Shown: positions 25,147-35,658, counted from the first letter of the stretch. The stretch is DNA of 54,957 nucleotides from Bin55 sp965199895 (GCA_965199895.1 CBDATJ010000014.1:1-54957); one strand, 5' to 3'. Made by a program: numbers and translations. The notes: generated by a model from the letters alone, not told the origin.

Positions 25147-26292
25147 GTGGCAACGACCATTCCTGCACTTCTAGGTCTCGCTGATGGTTCGGTTTTCCGA
25201 GGCACTTCCGTAGGTGTTGCGGGTGTTGCTGTTGGAGAGGTAGTCTTCAACACTTCCATGACTGGATACCAAGAAATCCTAACCGATCCTTCCTACGCAA
25301 GACAGATCGTTACTCTGACCTACCCTCACATCGGCAACACTGGTACAAACAATGAGGACTATGAGTCCAACCAAGTTTGGTCCGAGTCATTAGTCGTTCG
25401 CGATGTGCCAAATTTACGGAGCAATCGACGTTCCCGGTTGTCACTCAGAGAATTTTTATTGAGAGAAAACGTGGTTGCGATTTCGGATGTCGACACTCGA
25501 CGCCTAACTCGGTTAATTCGCTCCAAGGGTGCTCAAGCAGGATGTGTGATTGCTGGTGATCAATGTGACGTAGATGAAGCTATTGAACGCGCTCGTGCCT
25601 TTGGTGGCTTATCCAATATGGATCTTGCACAAGTTGTGTCTTGTACTTCTCCGACCCTTTGGAAACAAGGTGACTGGCATTGGGAGAAGGGATACAGCTT
25701 TCGCCCCAAGGGGAAACTACGCGTCGTCGCTTACGACTTTGGAATCAAACGAAACATCTTGCGATTGCTTGTAGACCGTGGGTGCGAAATGATTGTCGTA
25801 CCCGCTCAAACACCCGCACAAACCGCACTTGACTACAAACCCGACGGAATCTTCCTCTCTAACGGCCCTGGAGATCCCGCTCCTTGTACCTATGCAATGG
25901 AAGCAATCCAGAAATTCTTTGAAGTTCAGATCCCCTTATTCGGGATCTGTCTTGGATTTCAATTACTAGCGCTAGCTGGAGGTGCTCAAACCATCAAGAT
26001 GAAGTACGGACATCATGGAGCAAACCATCCTGTGCGAGATCTTCAGTGGAACAATGTAGCGATCACTAGCCAAAACCACGGGTTTTGCGTTGAGACTGAG
26101 AGCTTACCCGAGCACTTTGAGGTAACACACCGATCTCTGTTCGATGACACATTGCAAGGAATCCATCACCGTGAATTGCCTGCATTTGGATTCCAAGGTC
26201 ACCCTGAAGCGAGTCCGGGTCCACAAGACTGTCGACACCTGTTTGACCACTTTGTTGATCTGATGAACGAAAGGAAAGCGAACCTTGCCTAA
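25147..26292 (+). CDS. carA: Carbamoyl-phosphate synthase small (glutaminase) subunit
   Basis: Glutamine amidotransferase subunit that feeds ammonia to CarB for arginine and pyrimidine synthesis. The 381-residue protein has the N-terminal interaction domain (GEVVFNTSMTGYQEILTDPSY) and a class I GATase domain from about 190 with LSNGPGDPAP, the nucleophile elbow FGICLGFQLLAL (Cys), and GHPEASPGP with the catalytic His and Glu. The start is GTG at 25147. It overlaps carB by 8 bases. dapB-carA order is common in gammaproteobacteria. Confidence 0.98.
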   Translation: MATTIPALLGLADGSVFRGTSVGVAGVAVGEVVFNTSMTGYQEILTDPSYARQIVTLTYPHIGNTGTNNEDYESNQVWSESLVVRDVPNLRSNRRSRLSLREFLLRENVVAISDVDTRRLTRLIRSKGAQAGCVIAGDQCDVDEAIERARAFGGLSNMDLAQVVSCTSPTLWKQGDWHWEKGYSFRPKGKLRVVAYDFGIKRNILRLLVDRGCEMIVVPAQTPAQTALDYKPDGIFLSNGPGDPAPCTYAMEAIQKFFEVQIPLFGICLGFQLLALAGGAQTIKMKYGHHGANHPVRDLQWNNVAITSQNHGFCVETESLPEHFEVTHRSLFDDTLQGIHHRELPAFGFQGHPEASPGPQDCRHLFDHFVDLMNERKANLA

Positions 26293-29200
26293 GCGTACAG
26301 ATATCAAGTCGGTACTCGTTCTCGGTGCAGGCCCAATCATTATTGGACAAGCCTGTGAGTTCGACTATTCTGGAACACAAGCTTGTAGAGCTCTAACTTC
26401 TGAGGGATTACGAGTGGTACTGGTTAATTCAAATCCCGCGACGATCATGACTGATCCCGCTACCGCAGATGCCACTTACATTGAGCCAGTCGAATGGAAG
26501 ACAGTAGCTAAGATCATCGAACGAGAAAAGCCAGATGTACTCCTACCCACCATGGGTGGACAGACGGCCTTGAACTGTGCACTCGACTTGGTCCGCGAAG
26601 GTGTGTTAGAAAAATACGACATCGAACTGATCGGTGCGAGTCAAGAATCTATCGATAAAGCCGAGGACAGAGAGCAATTCGATCAGTGCATGAAGAAGAT
26701 CGGCTTGGAAACTTCTCGATCTGGTATCGCCCATAACATCGAAGATGCCCGTAAAGTCCAGGAAGAGATGGGGTATCCGTGCATCATCCGTCCTTCGTTT
26801 ACACTGGGTGGCTCGGGTGGCGGAATCGCCTACAACGATGAGCAATTGGTTGAAATCTGCACGAGAGGGCTAGAACTTTCACCCACTAGTGAACTCCTAA
26901 TCGACGAATCCCTCCTGGGTTGGAAAGAGTATGAAATGGAAGTCGTTCGCGACGTTGCAGACAACTGCATCATCGTGTGTTCCATTGAAAATGTCGACCC
27001 CATGGGGGTGCACACTGGCGACTCGATCACTGTAGCTCCTGCCCAGACCCTCACTGATAAAGAATACCAAATGATGCGCAATGCGGCGATCGCGGTACTT
27101 CGTGAAGTTGGGGTTGCTACGGGTGGCTCAAATGTGCAATTCGCTATCGATCCAGAAACGGGTCGCATGGTGGTGATTGAGATGAATCCCAGAGTCTCCC
27201 GTTCTTCCGCTCTGGCATCCAAAGCTACTGGTTTTCCCATCGCTAAGATCGCAGCGAAACTTGCTATTGGTTACACTCTAAACGAACTTACGAACGACAT
27301 CACCGGGGTCACCACAGCGTCGTTTGAACCAACCCTCGACTATGTAGTCACCAAGATCCCACGATTTACCTTTGAAAAGTTTGGACAAGCTGAGAATCGA
27401 CTCACGACCCAAATGAAATCGGTCGGTGAAGTCATGTCGATTGGTCGTACCTTTAAAGAGTCGTTTCAAAAAGCACTGCGGAGTCAAGAAACCGGCATTA
27501 CTGGACTGGACCCTGCAGGTATTGATTATGAAACTCCCGAAGACTATCGTCAGTTATTTGAAGAACTTCAATCTCCAGGAGCGGACCGAATCCTATACGT
27601 CGCAGACGCATTTCGCCAGAACTATTCGCTCAATCAAGTCTTCGCTGCAACCAATATCGACCCTTGGTTTTTGTCACAGATTTCAGAACTTATCGAGTCC
27701 GAAAAGGAAATCAATGACCACTCTTTAGAACAAATCAGTGACGATCATCTGTACTCCTTGAAGAGGGATGGATTTTCTGATGCTCGACTAGCAAGTTTGT
27801 TGAACTGCACCGAAAAAGATGTCCGAGACCGACGACTGACTAGTGGAATTAAACCAGTGTTCAAACGCGTTGATACCTGTGCTGCAGAGTTTCCAGCGTC
27901 CACCGCCTATCTCTACTCTACTTACGAAGAAGAATGCGAATCTGCACCCACTAGCCGACGGAAAATTGTTGTATTGGGCGCGGGTCCAAACCGTATCGGA
28001 CAAGGTATTGAGTTTGACTATTGTTGTGTTCACGCAGCTATCGCAATGCGAGAAGATGGATACGAAACCATCATGGTGAATTGCAACCCAGAAACCGTCT
28101 CGACAGACTATGACACATCCGACCGACTGTACTTTGAACCGATTACTCTAGAAGATGTTCTCTCCATTGTCGATATTGAACAGCCCGAAGGAGTGATTGT
28201 TCAGTTCGGAGGACAAACCCCTCTCAAACTCGTCGATCAGCTCAGCGAACAAGGGGTACCCACCATTGGTACTAGTTCCGATGAAATTGATCGGGCCGAG
28301 GATCGTCAACGATTTCAAGATGTTATCCGACAAACCGGCCTCAGACAACCATCGAATCGAACTGCATCTGCGGTACAGGACGGAATCCGTGTTGCTCGTG
28401 AAATCGGTTATCCTCTCATTGTGCGCCCTTCTTATGTGTTGGGTGGGAGAGCCATGGAAGTGGTCTACAACGAAGAAGAGCTAGAAGTCTATCTTGCTAG
28501 TGCCATCCCTGTTTCAAATGCTGCACCTGTATTACTCGATCGATTCTTGGATCAAGCTGTTGAAATCGATGTCGATGTCGTTTCAGACGGCAAAGAGGTC
28601 TTCATTGGTGCCATCATGCAACACATCGAACAAGCTGGTGTCCATTCGGGAGATTCTGTGTGTTCTCTTCCGCCGCACGATCTGAGTTCAGAAATTCAAG
28701 AAGAAATTCGACGACAAGTCGTTGCCCTAGCTCAAGAGCTCAACGTAGTCGGACTCATGAACGTCCAAATGGCGGTTCAAGACGACAACATTTTCATACT
28801 CGAAGTGAATCCCAGAGCTTCACGGACAGTGCCGTTTGTTTCCAAGTGTATTGGCATATCGATTGCGAAAATCGCAGCGCGTTGTATGGCGGGTCAAACT
28901 TTGGAACAACAAGGCATAACCCAAGGTATCACACCCGAGCACTTGTTTGTGAAAGAACCTGTATTCCCATTCATCAAATTCCCAGGCGTTGACCCAATCC
29001 TTGGTCCGGAGATGAAATCTACTGGTGAGGTTATGGGAATTGGAGATTCTTTTGCAGAAGCATTTGCTAAAGCATCCATCGCCACGGGTAATACACTCCC
29101 AACGGGAGGGCTCGCATTGATTAGTGTCAAAACTTCAGATCGTCCCTATGTGGGTGAAGTGGCTCAACAATTAGTTGATCTAGGTTTCAAATTAGTCGCT

Positions 29201-29506
29201 ACCCGAGGAACCGCTCGTATACTGCGAGAGATTGGAATCCATTCAGATGTTGTCAATAAAGTTACCGAAGGGGCACCGGATGTCACCAACCTACTGAACG
29301 AGCAAGAGGTAACGCTTATCATAAACTCGACGGAAGGGAAACAATCGATTGCAGACTCTGCGGTGATCCGTAGGCTTGCACTGCAAAAAGGTGTGGCTTA
29401 TACGACCACACTCGCTGGTGGAGCAGCGGTCTGCAGAGCCATCGACTATGGACGACCAGAAAAAGTGAGAAGACTTCAAGAGCTCTATGGAGGTGCCACT
29501 CAGTGA
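26285..29506 (+). CDS. carB: Carbamoyl-phosphate synthase large subunit
   Basis: Synthetase subunit making carbamoyl phosphate from bicarbonate, ammonia and two ATP. At 1073 residues it has the usual length. It contains two homologous ATP-grasp halves (VLVLGAGPIIIGQACEFDYSG at the start, VVLGAGPNRIGQGIEFDYCC near 560), each with ATP-grasp metal motifs (VVIEMNPRVSRSSALASKATG; ILEVNPRASRTVPFVSK). A C-terminal MGS-like allosteric domain starts at about 940. TTG start at 26285, overlapping carA; the stop overlaps the GTG of greA by 4 bases. Confidence 0.98.
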   Translation: MPKRTDIKSVLVLGAGPIIIGQACEFDYSGTQACRALTSEGLRVVLVNSNPATIMTDPATADATYIEPVEWKTVAKIIEREKPDVLLPTMGGQTALNCALDLVREGVLEKYDIELIGASQESIDKAEDREQFDQCMKKIGLETSRSGIAHNIEDARKVQEEMGYPCIIRPSFTLGGSGGGIAYNDEQLVEICTRGLELSPTSELLIDESLLGWKEYEMEVVRDVADNCIIVCSIENVDPMGVHTGDSITVAPAQTLTDKEYQMMRNAAIAVLREVGVATGGSNVQFAIDPETGRMVVIEMNPRVSRSSALASKATGFPIAKIAAKLAIGYTLNELTNDITGVTTASFEPTLDYVVTKIPRFTFEKFGQAENRLTTQMKSVGEVMSIGRTFKESFQKALRSQETGITGLDPAGIDYETPEDYRQLFEELQSPGADRILYVADAFRQNYSLNQVFAATNIDPWFLSQISELIESEKEINDHSLEQISDDHLYSLKRDGFSDARLASLLNCTEKDVRDRRLTSGIKPVFKRVDTCAAEFPASTAYLYSTYEEECESAPTSRRKIVVLGAGPNRIGQGIEFDYCCVHAAIAMREDGYETIMVNCNPETVSTDYDTSDRLYFEPITLEDVLSIVDIEQPEGVIVQFGGQTPLKLVDQLSEQGVPTIGTSSDEIDRAEDRQRFQDVIRQTGLRQPSNRTASAVQDGIRVAREIGYPLIVRPSYVLGGRAMEVVYNEEELEVYLASAIPVSNAAPVLLDRFLDQAVEIDVDVVSDGKEVFIGAIMQHIEQAGVHSGDSVCSLPPHDLSSEIQEEIRRQVVALAQELNVVGLMNVQMAVQDDNIFILEVNPRASRTVPFVSKCIGISIAKIAARCMAGQTLEQQGITQGITPEHLFVKEPVFPFIKFPGVDPILGPEMKSTGEVMGIGDSFAEAFAKASIATGNTLPTGGLALISVKTSDRPYVGEVAQQLVDLGFKLVATRGTARILREIGIHSDVVNKVTEGAPDVTNLLNEQEVTLIINSTEGKQSIADSAVIRRLALQKGVAYTTTLAGGAAVCRAIDYGRPEKVRRLQELYGGATQ

Positions 29507-29973
29507 CCACACCGATGACGGTCGATGCCGCACAAAAACTTCGGGCTGAATTAATCGAGCTCAAAAAGGGTAGAAGTGCCGTTTCCAAGGCTATTGGAGA
29601 TGCACGCAAATTAGGCGACCTCAAGGAAAACGCAGACTATCATGCTGCCAAAGAGAAGCAAGGTTTGATGGAGGCTAGGATCCGGTTCATTGAATCCAAA
29701 CTGTCAACAGCTGAAATCATCGACATCACCAAGTTCAAGAATACAGGTACGGTGATATTTGGTTCGACAGTAACGATTGAAAATCAAGATAACGGCAAAA
29801 GAGTCACCTACCGGATTGTGAGCGAAGACGAATCCGATGTCAAACTTGGATTAATTTCCAACGTATCACCGATGGCGAAAGCTATGCTGGGGAGAAACAA
29901 GCTCGATTATTTTCAAGTAGGTGAAGAACCCCACGTCGCAGAATGGTCGATTGTAGAAGTCGAACACGTCTGA
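29503..29973 (+). CDS. greA: Transcript cleavage factor GreA
   Basis: GreA enters the RNA polymerase secondary channel and rescues backtracked complexes. The 156-residue product has the N-terminal coiled coil (LRAELIELK to about residue 75) with the acidic tip DARKLGDLKENADYHAAKE, which places catalytic Asp and Glu, and a C-terminal FKBP-like domain ending VAEWSIVEVEHV. Start GTG at 29503, overlapping carB by 4 bases. The carAB-greA order is common among gammaproteobacteria. Confidence 0.96.
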   Translation: MTTPMTVDAAQKLRAELIELKKGRSAVSKAIGDARKLGDLKENADYHAAKEKQGLMEARIRFIESKLSTAEIIDITKFKNTGTVIFGSTVTIENQDNGKRVTYRIVSEDESDVKLGLISNVSPMAKAMLGRNKLDYFQVGEEPHVAEWSIVEVEHV

Positions 29974-30000
29974 ATTTTGTATTGTGAGCGGAGTTGAAAG

Positions 30001-31863
30001 CTAGGAGAAACTATTTCCTAAATTCGCCGTTGATTCTACCTCTGCTAACTTAAAGCTTGACTCAACCGCAACACTCAAACTTTGTTGTTGGTACGACTTT
30101 GCATAGAGCCCTTGAAGGTAGAGTAGTTCGTTGTGTGTACCGTACTCTACGATTTTTCCTTTATGGATATAAGCGATTCGAGTAGCGTTGCGTATGGTCG
30201 ACAGTCGATGGGCAATGATGAAACATATTCGGTCGCGCAGCAACGACTCTATTCCCGCTTGAATGTGTTGTTCCGTTTCGGTATCCACAGAACTGGTCGC
30301 CTCATCAAAGATCAGTATCTGTGGGTCAGCAAGTATCGCTCGTGCGATTGAAATCAACTGTTTCTGACCTGCAGAGAGCCGACTTCCACCTGCTCCTGCT
30401 TCAGTGTCATATCCTTGGTCCATACTCTCAATGAAGTCATGAGCTCCAGCTAGTCGAGCCACACGCTCTACATCGTCGCGTTTTGCACCTGTAGAACCGT
30501 ATCGAATATTTTCAAAGATAGACCCCGAAAACACATGCGGATGCTGTAACACAACCCCCAGCTTTGATCGATACCCATGGAGTGGAAACTGTCGATAATC
30601 CGTACCATTAACCTGGACTGAACCTGTGGTCGGTTCGTAGAACCGACAGAGCAGGTTGGCTAGTGTGGTTTTTCCACCACCTGTTGGACCCACAAAAGCG
30701 ATAGACTCTCCAGAGCGAACGGAAAGAGCAACTTCCTCAAGGGCTTTAGTACCGGGTATGTACTCAAACGATACCTTACTCACCGTAAGTGTTTCAATCT
30801 TTTGGGGCAAGGGGTGATTGGACTTGGTAGTTGAAACAATCTCCGGTTTCGCGTCCATGACTGCAAAAATTCGCTCTGCAGACGCTTGTGCTGTCTGCAT
30901 CTCGGTGAACCACCCTGCCATTTCCAGAGTGGGCTCAAGAAAGTATCCCATCCAGGTCAGAAACAACAAAAGCGTTCCAGGAATAATGATTGCATTGAGG
31001 AGCTCGACTCCTCCCACTGCTAGTGCAATCCCAGTACACAGACTCCCTGCAGTCATTACGATGGGTACATAAATGGCTGACAGGGTAAGATTTCTTACCG
31101 ATGCCGAGTATAGCTTATCTGTAAGCTGGCTAAAGTCTCGGAGATTACTTGCTTCTTGAACGAACGACTTACTCGTTAGCACCCCCATGATGCTTTCATT
31201 GATTGAACCTGTGATTACTGAGTTAGTCGCTCGCACTTCCCGTGCGGTTGTGAGAATCGAACGCCTAAATTTGATGGTGATATAAGCTAAGATGGGAATA
31301 AGTGCATAAGCACAAAGTGCTAACTTCCAGTTCAAAACCAGCATCACGATTCCCATTGACAACATCATCGTGGTTCCCCATACGAAATCGAGAAATGCCC
31401 AAGTGACGATGTTGGTGAGCTTTTCGCAATCTGCCATCAACCGGGCCATCAGCCAACCTGTAGCGCGCTTGTCAAAGAAACTGAATGATTGCCGCTGAAT
31501 ATTGGTGAATGCTTCTTGCCGAATGTCGTGGGTGGCTTGTGCTCTGATGCGACACACTAAAAATACAAAACCCCCTATCACCACGCACAAGAGCACGCTT
31601 GAAATCAAAAACAATATCGCCCAAAATACTATTCTTGCCTCTTGTCCATTGATTTGGACATCATCGATCATCCACTTGGTGAGCAGTCCAGAGAAGATTT
31701 CACAACCGCCAGTAACCGCACCACACACGGCTATCCAAATCAAAGTGGACTTGTACTTGAGTACGTAACCAAATAACCTACGCCAAAGATGAAAGTCCAT
31801 AGTAGCGTTGTCAGTACCCCGAAACTCATCCTGTGTAGTTTCTAATGAAAAACTATCTGCCAC
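30001..31863 (-). CDS. ABC exporter half-transporter, MdlB-like
   Basis: A fused membrane/ATPase half-transporter of 620 residues. Six membrane helices span about 30-340 and the nucleotide-binding domain about 375-600. Walker A is GPTGGGKTT, the signature LSAGQKQLISIARA, and Walker B ILIFDEATSSVD with the catalytic Glu present. Its partner upstream (31853-33739) overlaps it by 11 bases and has a Walker B with Asp in place of Glu. The pair thus resembles heterodimeric exporters of the MdlA/MdlB and TmrAB type with one degenerate site. The start is GTG at 31863. Substrate unknown; lipids or hydrophobic drugs are usual for the group. Confidence 0.9.
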   Translation of the reverse strand: MADSFSLETTQDEFRGTDNATMDFHLWRRLFGYVLKYKSTLIWIAVCGAVTGGCEIFSGLLTKWMIDDVQINGQEARIVFWAILFLISSVLLCVVIGGFVFLVCRIRAQATHDIRQEAFTNIQRQSFSFFDKRATGWLMARLMADCEKLTNIVTWAFLDFVWGTTMMLSMGIVMLVLNWKLALCAYALIPILAYITIKFRRSILTTAREVRATNSVITGSINESIMGVLTSKSFVQEASNLRDFSQLTDKLYSASVRNLTLSAIYVPIVMTAGSLCTGIALAVGGVELLNAIIIPGTLLLFLTWMGYFLEPTLEMAGWFTEMQTAQASAERIFAVMDAKPEIVSTTKSNHPLPQKIETLTVSKVSFEYIPGTKALEEVALSVRSGESIAFVGPTGGGKTTLANLLCRFYEPTTGSVQVNGTDYRQFPLHGYRSKLGVVLQHPHVFSGSIFENIRYGSTGAKRDDVERVARLAGAHDFIESMDQGYDTEAGAGGSRLSAGQKQLISIARAILADPQILIFDEATSSVDTETEQHIQAGIESLLRDRICFIIAHRLSTIRNATRIAYIHKGKIVEYGTHNELLYLQGLYAKSYQQQSLSVAVESSFKLAEVESTANLGNSFS

Positions 31864-33739
31864 TAGTTGCTAGCTCCGCTTCAAAGTTGATCGACTCAGC
31901 CAACAGTCCTTGAATCTCACATAGATTTCGATAGGCACCCTCTTGATTCATAAGCTGTTGGTGGGTTCCCAACTGTACGATCCTGCCGTCTTCCATGACC
32001 ACAATCCGATCCAAATCCTGCACCGTTGTCAGCCGATGAGCTACGACTATGAGTGTGGGTGTGTCTTCCCGATATAGAAGGCTTTGCAGGATGGCTTTCT
32101 CGGTGTGAGTGTCTACTCCACTCAATACATCGTCCAAAATCAAGATGGGAGCTCGCTTGAGTAAAGCTCGCGCTAAGGCCATCCGTTGTCTTTGTCCCCC
32201 CGATAAATTAACTCCTCGTTCTCCGATTTTGGTGCTGTACCCGTTTGCAAACTCTGCGATGGTGGTATCGATAGACGCTTGCTTAGTTACTTCTTGAAGC
32301 TGAACTTCTGTGGCATCACTGGTGCCCATCAACAAGTTTTCTTGCACAGTTCGAGAGAACAAGAACGGTTCTTGCATGACACTAGCCACTTGTGAACGAA
32401 TCCACTTCGGATCCACGGTATCCGTGTCGATTCCGTCCAACAAGATCTTTCCACTGGAGATCGGATAGAAGCGAAGCAACGCGCGAATCAGTGTCGATTT
32501 CCCGGAACCGGGAGGTCCAATAATGCCTAAGGATTCGCCAGGTTGAATGGAGAGATTGATGTCCGTCAAACACTTGCGGTCGGTTGCTTCATCGTCGCCG
32601 TAGCTTAATGAGACTGAAGCAAACGTAATCCCACCTTGGATACGTTCTATTTCAGGCATCGGCTGTTCCGGTTCTTGTTCTGCGGTCAATAGATGGTCGA
32701 TTCGTTTGAGTGATACTTGAACTTTACCTGCATGTTCAACCACATCGATTAGCTGGCGTATACGCCAAATCACCACTCCCGTGAGTGAGAGAAAGAGGAA
32801 TAGTTCACCCAACGTGAGCAGGTCATACATGAGCATGTAAACCCCACCAATCAGGACGATACCCATTTGGATCGTGCACAGGAGGTCACTGCCTCCCCAA
32901 TAGAACGCTTCAACATTAGTCATCCGAATGTACTTGTCTCTAAAGCCTTTGTTGGCTTCATCAAATCGAGCGAATTCTTCTTTTTCTTGTGCAAAGGCTT
33001 GAACAACCCGAATGCCGGTTAGGTTTTCTTGCAATACTGTAGTGAGTTTGCCTTCAGCCTCATCAGCCGCTTGAAATAGTTTGGCGATAAACCGAAAGAA
33101 AATCACACCCCCGATCACAATCACAGGAATGAGCATTAAGCCCAGAATCGTGAGGGTGACATTGCGCCACAACAACACGGGAGTCATCACAGCAAGCAAG
33201 AGGAGTGCTCGTGCAAGCGCATCAACATCGTTGTGCATAAACTGGCGTACGGTTTCGACATCCGAAGTCGCTCTCTGAACTAAATCACCCACTTCTTCAT
33301 GATCGAAGAACGCAGCTATGGCTCGATGAATCCGATCAAATAAGACTTCCCTTAACTTGCGAGAAATGCCTTCAGAAGCCACCGCAGATAAACGACCTCT
33401 AGTAAACTGCAAAAGACTAGCTAACACCGTACACAAGATCCCGATCACTGCAGATATCACCAAATAGGTCGTGTAGGGAGTATCAGGTGCGATCCAATCT
33501 GATAGCGATTTCAACCATGCGTTAGCGTGAACGAAGTCCTCCTCCACCAGCACATCTAGTGCAAACATACTCACCACAGGAATAACCATAGTCAGGGCTA
33601 GCGAGATCGTTGAGCACAACGTCGCGATCGAATATCGAAATCGTTGACCCTGAGTGATCGACCAGAGAGTCTGCTGTTTCGGTTTAGATGATGATGGCAT
33701 GAAGAAGTCGTTTTCGGTTGAAGATGACACAAAGGACAT
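31853..33739 (-). CDS. ABC exporter half-transporter, MdlA-like
   Basis: First gene of the exporter pair, 628 residues. A membrane domain of six helices (about 35-330) is followed by an ATPase with Walker A GPPGSGKST, signature LSGGQRQRMALARALL and Walker B ILILDDVLSGVD. The residue after the Walker B Asp is Asp, not the catalytic Glu, as in MdlA and other degenerate-site subunits. The product should therefore need the partner encoded downstream for hydrolysis at the intact site. The 209 bases upstream, shared with the divergent yqgE gene, show no clear operator. Confidence 0.9.
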   Translation of the reverse strand: MSFVSSSTENDFFMPSSSKPKQQTLWSITQGQRFRYSIATLCSTISLALTMVIPVVSMFALDVLVEEDFVHANAWLKSLSDWIAPDTPYTTYLVISAVIGILCTVLASLLQFTRGRLSAVASEGISRKLREVLFDRIHRAIAAFFDHEEVGDLVQRATSDVETVRQFMHNDVDALARALLLLAVMTPVLLWRNVTLTILGLMLIPVIVIGGVIFFRFIAKLFQAADEAEGKLTTVLQENLTGIRVVQAFAQEKEEFARFDEANKGFRDKYIRMTNVEAFYWGGSDLLCTIQMGIVLIGGVYMLMYDLLTLGELFLFLSLTGVVIWRIRQLIDVVEHAGKVQVSLKRIDHLLTAEQEPEQPMPEIERIQGGITFASVSLSYGDDEATDRKCLTDINLSIQPGESLGIIGPPGSGKSTLIRALLRFYPISSGKILLDGIDTDTVDPKWIRSQVASVMQEPFLFSRTVQENLLMGTSDATEVQLQEVTKQASIDTTIAEFANGYSTKIGERGVNLSGGQRQRMALARALLKRAPILILDDVLSGVDTHTEKAILQSLLYREDTPTLIVVAHRLTTVQDLDRIVVMEDGRIVQLGTHQQLMNQEGAYRNLCEIQGLLAESINFEAELATSGR

Positions 33740-33948
33740 CTAAATCAAATCTCTGAGCGTGTAATTGAGTGCGAAATTCTAGGTTCAACACCTCATGAGT
33801 CATGATGTTCTAATTTTTGAAGACACATTACCCTGAGTTTCACTATCGATAGGAGTGTGTGCGGATCGTTTCAATCAGCCGTTCGTGCAAAATTTAGCTA
33901 TGAACCATCTCAACTTCTAACCTCGCAACCTACGTGAAATTTCAGTAA

Positions 33949-34521
33949 GTGAACGGTCCTTCGCTGGTTAATCACTTCTTGCTCGCACTACCCGTCCAAG
34001 CAAACACTTACTTTGCAGACACAGTTACTCTGATGGTCATGCACGATGAAGTCGGAGCTTTAGGGTTGGTGATCAATCGTCCGACTACCGTGCCGGTTAA
34101 AGAGATTATTGAACAAGTTGAACTCAAACCTAAAGCAGAAATCAACAATTTACTGCTAGAAGGAGGTCCGGTCAGCCGTTCGTTTCCTACGATGATTCAC
34201 ACCAAAGACTTCGCTTCAAAGGAAACTATTGAGGTGAGTGACCAAATTTCAGTCACCATGCAACACAGTAGTAATAGCGTCTTTGATGCTCTAGCTGCTA
34301 TTGCAGAGGGGAAGGGGCCAGAGAAGTTCCTGTTCCTACTCGGTTATGCGGGTTGGTCTCCCGGACAACTTGAAAAAGAAATCGCGAGCAATTCGTGGGT
34401 ACACTGCCCCGCAGATCCGACCATCCTGTTTGATGAACCTTATGAATCAAGGCTGGACAGAGTCGCTTCAAATATCGACTTGGATTTCGACCGGTTCTCT
34501 CCTCAAGTTGGAGATGCTTAA
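33949..34521 (+). CDS. yqgE: YqgE/AlgH family protein
   Basis: This 190-residue protein has the family motifs LVNHFLLALP, VTLMVMHDEVGALGLVINRPT, LLEGGPVSR and FLLGYAGWSPGQLEKEIASNSW. The family was named after AlgH of Pseudomonas, once proposed as a regulator of alginate synthesis; the biochemical role remains unclear. The neighbour ruvX starts immediately after its stop, as in most gammaproteobacteria (yqgE-yqgF). Start GTG at 33949 gives the standard N-terminus. Confidence 0.93.
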   Translation: MNGPSLVNHFLLALPVQANTYFADTVTLMVMHDEVGALGLVINRPTTVPVKEIIEQVELKPKAEINNLLLEGGPVSRSFPTMIHTKDFASKETIEVSDQISVTMQHSSNSVFDALAAIAEGKGPEKFLFLLGYAGWSPGQLEKEIASNSWVHCPADPTILFDEPYESRLDRVASNIDLDFDRFSPQVGDA

Positions 34522-34932
34522 GTGGCAAGACCCCAAGAAGCACTCGCCTTTGATTTTGGGATGAAACACATTGGAGTTGCAACCATCAATGTAGCAACTC
34601 GAACCATTGATCCAAAAGGAGTGTTGAAAGCAAAAAACGGTAGACCCAACACAGACCAACTAGATTTTGTGTTCAACACCTGGGAACCAACTGACTTGGT
34701 TGTAGGACTGCCACTGAATATGGATGACACTGAATCACCTCTATCTAAAGCGGCACGGAAATTCGGAGGGTATTTAGAACGTCGGTTTCAATTGCCCGTT
34801 CATTTTGTAGACGAGAGATTGAGCTCGTTTGAGGCAAGAGAGCGGTCACCAAGGGGAGAACCTGATCATAGTCTAGCTGCTGTTGCAATCGGGGAGACGT
34901 GGTTACACGATCTTCTCGTTCAAACTTCTTGA
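34522..34932 (+). CDS. ruvX: RuvX/YqgF, putative pre-16S rRNA nuclease
   Basis: RNase H-fold protein of 136 residues that processes the 5' end of 16S rRNA in E. coli (YqgF). Motifs are ALAFDFGMKHIGVA with the first catalytic Asp, DLVVGLPLNMD, VHFVDERLSSFEA and the final EPDHSLAAVAIGETWL with the last acidic residue. The start is GTG at 34522, directly after the yqgE stop. It is followed by yggS after 6 bases. Confidence 0.95.
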   Translation: MARPQEALAFDFGMKHIGVATINVATRTIDPKGVLKAKNGRPNTDQLDFVFNTWEPTDLVVGLPLNMDDTESPLSKAARKFGGYLERRFQLPVHFVDERLSSFEARERSPRGEPDHSLAAVAIGETWLHDLLVQTS

Positions 34933-34938
34933 TTTTGA

Positions 34939-35658
34939 GTGTTCACAATGGATGTAGTGGCCGAAGTAAACAGCTCGGAAATCAATACCCATGTTCAAGA
35001 CCGCTATGCTCGGGTACTCTCAACCGTCAAACAAAGCGCTGTAAACCGAGAAATCACCCTAGTTGCAGTCAGTAAGAAACAACCGGTGAGCAGTATCAAG
35101 TCTCTGGCATCACTGGGACACATTCATTTCGCAGAAAACTATCTTTCTGACGCTCTCCCCAAGTTGCAAGCAACTCAAGACTACAACCTAATTTGGCACT
35201 TCATCGGCACCATTCAGTCCAACAAAACGCGCGCTATCGCTACAAAATTTGATTGGGTCCAGTCGGTGGATCGTGTGAGTATTGCCAATCGACTCAACGA
35301 TGCTCGAACAACAGCTCAGTTACCCCCTCTCAATGTTTGTGTTCAAGTAAACATCGACCAAGAAGGCACTAAAAGAGGCATTTTCAAAGAGAACGTGTAC
35401 GACTTCGTCAAACAAATCGAACCTTTACCCGCTCTCAAGTTAAGGGGGCTGATGTCAATACCCAAACCTCATCCCAATCCGCAGCAAACAGGATCTGCAT
35501 TTGCTCAGCTTCAAGAGCTGTTTGAATCAATCAAAAAACACCGATCGGATGACTGGGATACGTTATCTATGGGCATGTCCTCTGACTACCTCGTAGCTCT
35601 CGAAGAAGGCGCGACCATGCTGCGATTGGGCACCACTTTGTTCGGACCTCGTTTATGA
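34939..35658 (+). CDS. yggS: PLP homeostasis protein YggS
   Basis: Single-domain alanine-racemase-fold protein that binds pyridoxal phosphate and keeps free PLP and amino-acid pools balanced (PLPBP family). The 239-residue product has ITLVAVSKKQP with the PLP lysine, HFAENYLSDALPKL, WHFIGTIQSNKT, CVQVNIDQEGTKRG, LRGLMSIPKP and the phosphate-binding SMGMSSDYLVALEEGATMLRLGT. Start GTG 34939 or ATG 34948. It overlaps proC by 4 bases, the usual yggS-proC-yggT order. Confidence 0.95.
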   Translation: MFTMDVVAEVNSSEINTHVQDRYARVLSTVKQSAVNREITLVAVSKKQPVSSIKSLASLGHIHFAENYLSDALPKLQATQDYNLIWHFIGTIQSNKTRAIATKFDWVQSVDRVSIANRLNDARTTAQLPPLNVCVQVNIDQEGTKRGIFKENVYDFVKQIEPLPALKLRGLMSIPKPHPNPQQTGSAFAQLQELFESIKKHRSDDWDTLSMGMSSDYLVALEEGATMLRLGTTLFGPRL